A stretch of 57,199 bases of DNA from CAZHMN01 sp964533705 (GTDB lineage Bacteria > Electryoneota > B3-LCP), in assembly GCA_964533705.1 (NCBI GenBank), contig CAZHMN010000005.1:1-57199 (forward strand), in the 5' to 3' direction. The notes under the pieces were generated by a model that was given only the letters and a program-made list of their open reading frames with translations, did not search any database and was not told where the DNA came from. The position numbers and the translations under genes were made by a program. Every line of letters begins with the position of its first letter. Within the stretch, counting starts at the first letter, position 1. Of this stretch, positions 42,603 to 50,330 are shown piece after piece.

Positions 42603-45272
42603 TCACGATATGGTCCCCTTCTTATGGAACAGATACTCCTTCACGTGGCCTTTTTCACTCACATCAACTGCAAATTCATGCTTCAGGAAGGGAATTAACC
42701 TGGCGAAATGCCGTCCGAAGGACCTGCTGTTCGGGAAGGGGAAGTTCATCTTCTGTTCTTCTGCTATTTGCATGAAATCAAGATGCATTTCCGGCCCTTT
42801 GAAGACTTTGCCCTCTTTTCCATCCCTTTCTATCCATTCCAGGAATAAACTGTACAGAATATCGTCCTCTGTGGTGAATTTGAGTTGTTCTCTGGATAGC
42901 CTGGCGAGGATCTCTCTGACTTCCGTCTCTCGATTTTTCAGTTTTCCCCACTTCAGGATAAAGGAGCCGAAGTCAGCCATTCTAAAGGGATGATCGAATT
43001 CCCCGGGGTCGAAGGTATCGGCCAGTTTCAGGGCCCGGATCATCTCCTGCAGGCGTTCCAGCAGGGCTCGCCAGAGTTTGGCCCGGTTCTCGTTGACTTC
43101 CCGGTTCACCTCGTGTTCGGGGTGAAGCTTCTCATCTTCAAGGCGGTCCACCTTCAGGAGAAGTAACCGTTCCGCCACGTCATCACGCTTGAAATGAGGC
43201 TCCCGCGAGGCCAAAAATACGAAGGCATTTAACGGAGCCTCCTTCAATCCGAGTGTCGTATAAAGCTCCCGTCTGGTGTGAATGCCACCGGTCGCCAAGA
43301 TGGCCAGACAATCGTTTAGCCATTCCTTGCGTTGATCGACCTGATCGAGAACCACAACGCTGTGATTCACCATTAAGGTGATGAAATCCTCTTCATTTTT
43401 CGGCAGTTGAAATATGTCTGCTTTCGGCCCGAAGAAGAGCTTCATCATCTTACGCCAGGTGGACGATTTCTTGCTGCCCTTTTGCCCGATCAGGGCTGGA
43501 ATGATGCGGGTAGGCATCACCGACTTGAAGAAAACCATGCGGATGGCCATATCGAGCAGNNNNNNNNNNNNNNNNNNNNNNNNNNNNNNNNNNNNNNNNN
43601 NNNNNNNNNNNNNNNNNNNNNNNNNNNNNNNNNNNNNNNNNNNNNNNNNNNNNNNNNNNAAAAGGCGGCTGTCCCTGGAGATCTCAATCAGCATCTTATC
43701 CTTGAACACGTACGATTTCCCGCTTATTTCATCGGTGTACAGGGTAGAGGACTGTTTCAGGTCTTCGAGTATAACTTCGCTGACTCTCTGGCTCAATTCA
43801 TATTCGTTCATTCCTCTCCTCTCCCGTCTTGAATGATCTACTCGCTGGCAAGCGGTTGATTCCGAATTCGCAGTTCTTTTTTCAGACTTTGCTATTTCGT
43901 TTAGCTTCTCTCTACTGATCGTCTTTCCGATCCCCAGACCACCCTTATTCTTCGGTTTGGCCAGTTGGTCGATATATTGCTTCTGGACGATGGGCCCACG
44001 CGTGGAGATCAAGGGATAAACATATTCATCGAGTTGCTTTTCCACATACTGAGCACTGGCGTTATACCCTGCCAGCCGTCCGATATAATGATCCAGGATC
44101 GGCTCGGCCTTGCGGATTAAAGCACTGAAGTCATCTCTCGTATACCCCAACTTAAACCAGTCGTTTAGATCCTTTACCGATTGTAAGCCTCCGAAATCTT
44201 CAGCCTTTGGCGATGGCCTCCTGAAATCAAGGCGCGCTTCCCCTTGGGCCTGGTGGAACTGCTCCTGTTTGTTTTTTTGCCAGGCTTGCTTCGGAAGTTG
44301 AAGGATAAATACATCGCCGGTACACAGCTTTTTGTAGATCTTCATGGCAGCTTCTATGGCCGCCCAGTATCCATTCTCGTTTTCGTCATTGTCCGGAATG
44401 ATGAAAATGCGGTTAAAATGCTTGAAAAGGCCTGCATCGGGGATATTCCCCGCTCCCAGCGTGCCCACTGCATTTAGTCCCAGGGTGAGGGCCGTCAGCG
44501 TATCCGGAATCCCCTCGCAGATGAAAACTTCCTCTTTTTTATAGGCGGCATTAATGTTATAAAGAAACTGCCTGGAGCCAATTCCCAGCGGCCCCGAGGC
44601 CAGGTTCTTATACTTCTTATCCGGCTCTTTATCGTTATCCAGAAACTTGCCGCAGACGCCGTAGACGACTCTTTGTCTGTGAAAAATGGGAAACCAGATG
44701 CGAGGGCTGGAAGCCAGCGGAAACAGTTGATCATCTTTGCCCCGAACGAGTAGCCCGGCCAATTCCAGATCGCCGTCGCTGATCTTGCCGGATTTCCTGA
44801 TGGCGGCTACGTCAATGAAGCCGATATTCTGCGCTTTTAAAAGCTCTTCAGACCACCCTCTGCCGGTTAAATATTGTTTCGCCTGCGAAGTTAATCGGAT
44901 CTCCTTCGCCTTCCAGAGTTTCCGATAGCAGAGCTGCGTCACCCGAGCGAGGATTTCTTCCCGCAAACGGAGCCGTTCCTGATGGGTGATTTCTTCTGCT
45001 GACATTTCCCGGTCTGAAATGCCTAGCTTTTCCTTGCCATGTTGGATCGCTTCGGCCAGAGTCCAACCATTCAGGTAAATCAACAGATCAATGACCGATC
45101 CGCCCCGACCGCAGCCGAAACAGTAGAAACTGTTCGTTTCAGGGTAATGATGGAAGGACGGCGTCCTATCCCTGTGACCCGGCAGCGGACATTTGATGGT
45201 TTGCTTATCACGTGACTCCGGCAGGATGTCGGGGATAGGGAGGTTTTGTTTGATGTGTTCAATTGAGTGCAT
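42603..45272 (-). CDS. CHC2-TOPRIM primase fused to a D5-like helicase (interrupted by gap)
   Basis: About 889 codons including a 100-N gap. N-terminal CHC2 zinc finger (CPLPGH then FYCFGCGRGG, about 28-58), TOPRIM region (VFICEGIPDTLTAL, IIPDNDENENG, about 250-300), a linker, the gap, and a P-loop ATPase (about 585-760) with Walker A GQKGSKKSS, Walker B VVVLDQVD and LASREPHFKRDD. The Walker A has Lys in place of the usual Gly before Lys-Ser. It should prime and unwind the element's own origin. Frame is kept across the gap, but the true length of the missing part is unknown. Confidence 0.88.
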   Translation of the reverse strand: MHSIEHIKQNLPIPDILPESRDKQTIKCPLPGHRDRTPSFHHYPETNSFYCFGCGRGGSVIDLLIYLNGWTLAEAIQHGKEKLGISDREMSAEEITHQERLRLREEILARVTQLCYRKLWKAKEIRLTSQAKQYLTGRGWSEELLKAQNIGFIDVAAIRKSGKISDGDLELAGLLVRGKDDQLFPLASSPRIWFPIFHRQRVVYGVCGKFLDNDKEPDKKYKNLASGPLGIGSRQFLYNINAAYKKEEVFICEGIPDTLTALTLGLNAVGTLGAGNIPDAGLFKHFNRIFIIPDNDENENGYWAAIEAAMKIYKKLCTGDVFILQLPKQAWQKNKQEQFHQAQGEARLDFRRPSPKAEDFGGLQSVKDLNDWFKLGYTRDDFSALIRKAEPILDHYIGRLAGYNASAQYVEKQLDEYVYPLISTRGPIVQKQYIDQLAKPKNKGGLGIGKTISREKLNEIAKSEKRTANSESTACQRVDHSRRERRGMNEYELSQRVSEVILEDLKQSSTLYTDEISGKSYVFKDKMLIEISRDSRLXXXXXXXXXXXXXXXXXXXXXXXXXXXXXXXXXXLLDMAIRMVFFKSVMPTRIIPALIGQKGSKKSSTWRKMMKLFFGPKADIFQLPKNEEDFITLMVNHSVVVLDQVDQRKEWLNDCLAILATGGIHTRRELYTTLGLKEAPLNAFVFLASREPHFKRDDVAERLLLLKVDRLEDEKLHPEHEVNREVNENRAKLWRALLERLQEMIRALKLADTFDPGEFDHPFRMADFGSFILKWGKLKNRETEVREILARLSREQLKFTTEDDILYSLFLEWIERDGKEGKVFKGPEMHLDFMQIAEEQKMNFPFPNSRSFGRHFARLIPFLKHEFAVDVSEKGHVKEYLFHKKGTIS
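43560..43659. other. assembly gap (100 N)
   Basis: Exactly 100 N inside the primase-helicase gene, between the linker and the ATPase domain. A fixed-length placeholder; the protein size is therefore approximate. Confidence 0.99.
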
Positions 45273-45425
45273 AATTATCTTATATTAAAGAAAAAACTCC
45301 CGAAAAGATAATCCGATGAAAGGGTTTTCTAGGGATTGATGCACCCGTAGAATCAAGGTTAAGGGCTGGATCGTCGGACCAATGCCCTTCTATCTATTAA
45401 AGCGGAACTTCTTTTGTGGATTTTG

Positions 45426-45440
45426 ACACAAAATTTGTGT
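45426..45440. promoter_or_regulatory. operator-like palindrome
   Basis: ACACAAA-A-TTTGTGT, perfect 7-bp arms around one base, in the 190-base space between the QueC-like gene end and the primase-helicase start. No promoter boxes of good quality are visible around it. Confidence 0.4.
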
Positions 45441-45462
45441 TAGGAGAGAGGTGAAACAGTTA

Positions 45463-47541
45463 CTACGTGATCCATTTAATGGGGTTATATGGGGTATAGC
45501 GGAGGTGAGGAGTTAATTTTAATGAGTCTCTCAGGTGAGCTGCGAGCTTGGGATGCACTTTTTTGATTTCACTGCAAGCCCGACTAATTGCAGTATTGAT
45601 ACTTTTTCGCCTTCGCCTCGCAGGCGTTTTTTCAACCAGCTCTCGCGGATTTCCCCTTATATCAAAGAATTTATTCCATTTTCTTGTTAAATCTGATTTT
45701 TCCTTGGTATGTTTTTCTATGCTAACTTGATCACCACATTCCTTTGCCTCTTGAAGTTCTGCATTGATCCTCTTAAATTCATCTTGAAATCCTTTTTTTA
45801 GAGTTTTCCAATCTCGTTCTTCTTCTTTCTTTATAGAATCAACATATAAACCCTCTTCTTCACGATGTTCTTTGCTTATGGTAGAATATTTTTGTGATAC
45901 AGAAACAGGAGAGGATTCCAGGCCATATCGACTCCATATTTCCTCATGTGTAATAGTCTTATTGGGAGTTGATAAGAGATCACGAATATAATACATCCCT
46001 TTAGAGTGTTTTACTGGTTTTTCTACATCTTCAAATATGAGTAGCCAAGCTCCATTTTCTTTTTTAAAAGTGGGCATCGTTGGTTTTTCGGCTTTTCCTT
46101 GTTTATGCTTATATTCATCCGGTATTGCTAAAGCAATCAGGCAGTCAATTGGTAATTTACCTTCATTCAGTTGAGTTGCATATTTCCGCAATCCCTCATC
46201 CATCACTCTACAAACTTGCTCAGCATGACGTAGTAATAAATTCACAATATTTTCAGTAGCTCTGTAACTTTCTATATCTAAATATTGATAAATATGATTT
46301 AGTTCGGGATATTTGGTCAATAATTGTTCATCGGTTAATTCCTTGATTGTCTGAGCCAAACGCACCATTGACTCGGCCATCGTGCGATCCTTCCCCTCGG
46401 GAATGGAGCCGGTAAACAGATCGACTTTGTACTTATCAGCAGGATCAAATTCCGCCAACCCGGAGGCTAATGTGGCAAATCGCCGGTCGATACACTGTGA
46501 GCAGACCCCACAATGATATTTCCCTTTAGTTGCCTTAATGGGATGATTGCAACTGCGGGTATGTGGAATCAAATCTTGGCAATTATATTCGCCAATGAGA
46601 CTTACTATGTCTGCTTTTGTTTTCCAGATGAAGGGAGTTTCGACTTTGAAGTCTTTTTCTGCTATTAAGCTGAATAGTTGTGTATATCCTGCGATGACTC
46701 GAGGGTGTGTAGAACGAGAAGCGCGGCTTCCAATAACCTGTTCTGTTATGGGGAGGTTAATACTGGTAACACCGTTTTCGTAAAATCTAATTGAAAATAA
46801 TCCGAATAAAGAGCTCACTGTGGCTGCTAAAGCAGCATAAATGAAAGAACGGGTCCGTTGATTGAAATCGCGCGACGGATTTTTTTTATTCGCCCAAACA
46901 GGAACAAATATCGGTTCTTTCTGTTCTGCTTTACTACCGAGGAGTGTGACCAAATCTTGAGTTGGACCTGCTAGTTTTCCGGTAGATCGATGGTTGACTA
47001 CAACCACTCGTTTGGAGTCGGCGATCATCTCCTGAACTGCACCAGCAAGTGAATCAAGCCCACCGGAAAACAGCATGACCGAATCAGCTTCATGATAGGT
47101 TCTACCCGGCTGAGCTAATTCAAGATATTCCTCTAGTGGCGGTAAATTATTACCTTTGAAGAAATGAAAAGAATAACTATCATCGGACAAAAAGTCTAGA
47201 GTATCTTTCAGTACATCTTGGACGTTAGGTGTAGACCAGAACTTTATATCTCGTACAGGTATACAAAAATGGAACTGTCTCGACCATTTACCGCCGAGGT
47301 TCGGAACTCCGCTACCACCCCTGGTTACCAGCTGATCTGCGCCATAAACATAAACCGCTATTTCAAGCAGATCAACCCAACGGTCTGGAATCTTCGTGGA
47401 AAGGCGTTCGCTGATATCAGATATTTTAATGGTTACATTCTGACTCCTACCGAAGGTTGAAATCTTTAGTTCGGTTCTAACGTCGGGAAGTTTGCCTCTC
47501 GGTTCGACGCCTCCGCAGAGAATGGCAGCGCTATACTCCAT
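45463..47541 (-). CDS. QueC-like PP-loop enzyme with long C-terminal wHTH-type extension
   Basis: About 692 residues from the ATG at 47541 (MEYSAAILCGG). Residues 1-150 hold the extra N-terminal domain seen in defence QueC proteins (WVDLLEIAVYVYGADQLVTRGG, HFCIPVRDIKFW, DTLDFLSDDSYSF). The PP-loop ATPase is SGGLDSLAGAV (about 155). The zinc site is C-x12-CGVCSQC (about 333-350). Beyond about 500 the protein gains a winged-helix-like unit (KHSKGMYYIRDLLSTPNKTITHEEIW), a coiled coil and a helical end (RRRRKSINTAISRACSEIKK, YTPYNPIKW). QueC relatives are known from Qat and type IV CBASS defence. Its start overlaps the upstream gene. Confidence 0.82.
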   Translation of the reverse strand: MEYSAAILCGGVEPRGKLPDVRTELKISTFGRSQNVTIKISDISERLSTKIPDRWVDLLEIAVYVYGADQLVTRGGSGVPNLGGKWSRQFHFCIPVRDIKFWSTPNVQDVLKDTLDFLSDDSYSFHFFKGNNLPPLEEYLELAQPGRTYHEADSVMLFSGGLDSLAGAVQEMIADSKRVVVVNHRSTGKLAGPTQDLVTLLGSKAEQKEPIFVPVWANKKNPSRDFNQRTRSFIYAALAATVSSLFGLFSIRFYENGVTSINLPITEQVIGSRASRSTHPRVIAGYTQLFSLIAEKDFKVETPFIWKTKADIVSLIGEYNCQDLIPHTRSCNHPIKATKGKYHCGVCSQCIDRRFATLASGLAEFDPADKYKVDLFTGSIPEGKDRTMAESMVRLAQTIKELTDEQLLTKYPELNHIYQYLDIESYRATENIVNLLLRHAEQVCRVMDEGLRKYATQLNEGKLPIDCLIALAIPDEYKHKQGKAEKPTMPTFKKENGAWLLIFEDVEKPVKHSKGMYYIRDLLSTPNKTITHEEIWSRYGLESSPVSVSQKYSTISKEHREEEGLYVDSIKKEEERDWKTLKKGFQDEFKRINAELQEAKECGDQVSIEKHTKEKSDLTRKWNKFFDIRGNPRELVEKTPARRRRKSINTAISRACSEIKKVHPKLAAHLRDSLKLTPHLRYTPYNPIKWIT

Positions 47542-48325
47542 CAATACCAATTCCTTTATTCATATAGCGTTGCACTTTTCTAATAGCATAACCCCAGAAA
47601 CCTTTTGCGGCTTCGGGGGTTATTTCTTCACCTTCCCGTCTTTTCTTCAACAGCCAAGCCCCAGCATACTCTTCCACAATACACGCTATCTGCCTGCAGT
47701 GCTGATCCAGTGCTTTTTTAAAGTCAAGGTGTTCTTGGATATTAACGAATCGCCGTTCACTCCCCACGTGGTTCGATAACTCCATACTAAGGAAATAAGT
47801 TAAGTAACGTCGGAGGAAATCTCCGGTAAATTCGCTCATCAGATTTGAGAAACCCTTTTGGGTTACTAAATAGCGAATAGCACTGTGAACCGCCTCCGGG
47901 GATTCACCAAACAGCCCTCCTGCTTTGTCGGATAATACTGCCGTCAAACTCGCCGTCGCTGCCATTTGACCAATTTCACCAATGTCCGAACGGTGGGTTA
48001 GACTTCGATTGTATTTGTCAACGGCTGCTAAGAACGCGCTGGTGAATCCTAAAACTGAGGAAGGATCTTTTACATCTATGCCGATATCTCTAAGGGACTG
48101 TTGGAAATCGGAAGTTTGTGGTTGCTCGGCGGCTTGGGCAAGCTTAATCAGTAGATAAATCGCATGGGCGATGGTGGGGTCTTCTGTGGCTTTATTGAAA
48201 CCGCGAGTCGCAGCATCCAATGTCGCCTTTGCAACCTCTGGAACACCGGCGCCCCCATCAATGAGAATGGCAACTCGCTTCCAATTCGGTGTCCCGGGCC
48301 ATTTGCGGAGGGATATGTGACCCAT
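47531..48325 (-). CDS. helical partner protein of the QueC-like enzyme
   Basis: A 264-residue protein, mostly helical, starting MGHISLRKWPGTPNWKR. The centre has alternating small and charged helices (TASLTAVLSDKAGGLF). The C-terminal third is best conserved in appearance: FSNLMSEFTGDFLRRYLTYF, then CRQIACIVEEYAGAWLLKKRREG and AAKGFWGYAIRK. I do not recognise a catalytic motif. Its 3' end overlaps the QueC-like start by 11 bases, so both are translated together. By position it may be the counterpart of QatB in Qat systems, but the typical QatB N-terminus is not visible. A strong promoter lies at 48365-48393. Confidence 0.7.
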   Translation of the reverse strand: MGHISLRKWPGTPNWKRVAILIDGGAGVPEVAKATLDAATRGFNKATEDPTIAHAIYLLIKLAQAAEQPQTSDFQQSLRDIGIDVKDPSSVLGFTSAFLAAVDKYNRSLTHRSDIGEIGQMAATASLTAVLSDKAGGLFGESPEAVHSAIRYLVTQKGFSNLMSEFTGDFLRRYLTYFLSMELSNHVGSERRFVNIQEHLDFKKALDQHCRQIACIVEEYAGAWLLKKRREGEEITPEAAKGFWGYAIRKVQRYMNKGIGIDGV

Positions 48326-48364
48326 GATGGTCCTGAGGTAAGTAAGCTATTGTCTGATCACTAA

Positions 48365-48393
48365 AATATAACGGATATTTGGGGAGTTTTCAA
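48365..48393 (-). promoter_or_regulatory. sigma70-type promoter for the QueC-like module
   Basis: On the minus strand TTGAAA (48393-48388), a 17-base spacer and TATATT (48370-48365), about 40 bases before the ATG at 48325. The sequence GTTATATTTTAGT is identical to that of the integrase-leader promoter. Confidence 0.65.
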
Positions 48394-48531
48394 CCAGTCA
48401 TTTTCAAGGAAATCCATTAGTTAGGCAGGGAATCGTCGTTTTTTCATAATCGTATGAACTCATCATAATCCCCACTTAGACAATGGTATTTTTACAATCT
48501 AAGGTTCATCCTCTTTTCGGATGCCAGTGTG

Positions 48532-49068
48532 TCAAGAACTGCCAAGTGATAGAATCGGTTTGTTATGCATGTTGATAAAGGAGATTATTCTCTCTGTCCT
48601 TCCACCAGGAACCGCGAAAGGAACCAACACTTCATCAGCAAGTGACACAACGAACTGATTGCGCTTCCAAGATAACTCTTTTGTCATGCGCCTGTATTTT
48701 GCGTCAAATGGAGATAAGATAAGCAGATTCCCCGCTTCAAGCATCTTCTTCCATTCAGGTTTTAGACGCATATCTTCTAAACTGCGGGCAGGGCATAGGA
48801 TGGCAGGTTGGTTTATCCGTTGTAAAACTCGAAGGCACTCCTGCTCCACTGGTGAATGAAAACCGCTGATGACCGCGGTGTTTGATCCCTCCAGCGACTT
48901 GATATAATCAACTGTTTTCAGGATGACACTACCAGGACAGGTGGAAGAGCAGAAAAGGGCTAATTTCCTTTGTGAACAAATCTCCTGATTACCAATAGCT
49001 CTAACCGTATTCTGTTTTCGATCAAATAAAAACAGTTGCCTTATTTCATATCGACTTGTCGAATTCAT
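48532..49068 (-). CDS. DprA/SLOG-like Rossmann protein
   Basis: A 178-residue protein with the layout of the SMF/DprA branch of the SLOG superfamily: LALFCSSTCPGSVILKTVDYI, TAVISGFHSPVEQECLRVL (where DprA has SGLARGID), AILCPARSL, LILSPFD, and EVLVPFAVPGGRTERII. It lacks the DNA-binding accessory domains of true DprA and is shorter. SLOG proteins bind nucleotides or ssDNA, and stand-alone copies occur in defence loci. It is the last gene of the four-gene operon, 12 bases after the DUF262-HNH gene. The role is inferred from context only. Confidence 0.7.
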   Translation of the reverse strand: MNSTSRYEIRQLFLFDRKQNTVRAIGNQEICSQRKLALFCSSTCPGSVILKTVDYIKSLEGSNTAVISGFHSPVEQECLRVLQRINQPAILCPARSLEDMRLKPEWKKMLEAGNLLILSPFDAKYRRMTKELSWKRNQFVVSLADEVLVPFAVPGGRTERIISFINMHNKPILSLGSS

Positions 49069-49080
49069 TTCAAAGTAGCC

Positions 49081-50319
49081 TCACACAACCTGGCTTCCGC
49101 TTTTAGCCAAATTACAAGGGACGCAGGAAACCTGACCATTCTCAACAACTGTTTTTCCACCTTTTGACCATGGGATAATGTGGTCTGCTTGCCAATTATC
49201 CCATTCGCATTTCACACCATCACATTTTATTTTTACTTGACACACCCCATTATCTCGTCGGAATATTGCCCGCCGTTGCTCGTAGGTGAATAGACGCTGT
49301 GGATCTTTCAATTCAATATTTGGAAAGGCTATAAAGAATTTCTCAAGTAAGAAATTATGACGCCAAAGTATTGATTCGTAGCTATCTGTGCTGTGACTTA
49401 TTTTATCATGATAACTCGTCATTAGTGGATCACGAATATCTTCTGGTAACTTTCTCTGTTCATCTTTGTAGGTTTCGAATTGAATAAACCAATTTCTAAT
49501 GTCGTCGTGACGATCTTGGATTACGTACTGCTCTAATAGGTGCGACACCATCGCATATAAAGAAATCACATTGTATCTCTCGAGTTCTGGTGTTTTCTCA
49601 GGGAAAGCCTTTAAGAGATAATCGAGAACTCTTCTTATCTTTCTTGCTTTGGCACTGTTTTCATCAAATTCTTTCTGTTCTTCATACATTTTGTTTAAGT
49701 TAGAATTTTTTACATGACACGGTCCACCTTCAATTTCGATTAAAGTCATCTGTGCTGCAATATGGTCAAAGGTGTATCTCGAGTTGGAGAATCTGCAATT
49801 TTCAAAAAATGGGTGTTTTGCCAAGATCTTAATGAAATCACGCATTTTCCCTGACATAGCATTTCTTTTTTCCTGTGCCTTTAGGGTAGTGCCATTTTGC
49901 AAGCGTAGGAACATCTCTCTAACTTCTTCTTCATCTGTATCTGATAATACAACCACATCCAGTGGATAGGTATCGAATTGTATGCGAAGTTCATCAGGCA
50001 AATCAGTGTATCTCAGCGAAGCCAAATGGAACCCATCAATTGGATCAGCATCTCTTGGTAACGCGTACGCACCCGCCTGAAACTCCCAAATTGCTCGCAA
50101 ACGCTGCTGTCCATCAACAACATCATAAGTGTCCGGTCTGGAACCGGTCTTTCGCCAATATAACTTCGGGATATCGTATCCACGAATAATTGTGTCAATG
50201 AGCAACTGTTTCTGCGGCTGACTCCATACTGCAGGTCTTTGGAAATCAGGATTAGTGTTTATCCTTTCTTTAATTCCACAAACGGTACTTAAAGGCCAAG
50301 GCTTTTTGTTTGTGTCCAT
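49081..50319 (-). CDS. DUF262-HNH nuclease
   Basis: A 412-residue protein. The N-terminal half is a DUF262 ParB-like nucleotide-hydrolysing domain: NPDFQRPAVW, LLIDTIIRGYDIPKLY, the signature DVVDGQQRL, and LRLQNGTTLKAQEKRNA. The C-terminal about 70 residues are an HNH endonuclease (RRDNGVCQ, QADHIIPWSKGG, CVPCNLAKSG). DUF262 nucleases such as GmrS, BrxU and SspE act on modified DNA after NTP binding. No phosphorothioation or glucosylation genes are visible here; the partner methyltransferase gives another possible modification signal. It starts 11 bases after the methyltransferase stop. Confidence 0.92.
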   Translation of the reverse strand: MDTNKKPWPLSTVCGIKERINTNPDFQRPAVWSQPQKQLLIDTIIRGYDIPKLYWRKTGSRPDTYDVVDGQQRLRAIWEFQAGAYALPRDADPIDGFHLASLRYTDLPDELRIQFDTYPLDVVVLSDTDEEEVREMFLRLQNGTTLKAQEKRNAMSGKMRDFIKILAKHPFFENCRFSNSRYTFDHIAAQMTLIEIEGGPCHVKNSNLNKMYEEQKEFDENSAKARKIRRVLDYLLKAFPEKTPELERYNVISLYAMVSHLLEQYVIQDRHDDIRNWFIQFETYKDEQRKLPEDIRDPLMTSYHDKISHSTDSYESILWRHNFLLEKFFIAFPNIELKDPQRLFTYEQRRAIFRRDNGVCQVKIKCDGVKCEWDNWQADHIIPWSKGGKTVVENGQVSCVPCNLAKSGSQVV

Positions 50320-50330
50320 TTGATCTCCTT

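Noticed and set aside
45463..47541. Ordinary queuosine biosynthesis gene queC
   Set aside because: The protein is about three times the usual length, has a foreign N-terminal and C-terminal domain, and no queD, queE or queF is near.
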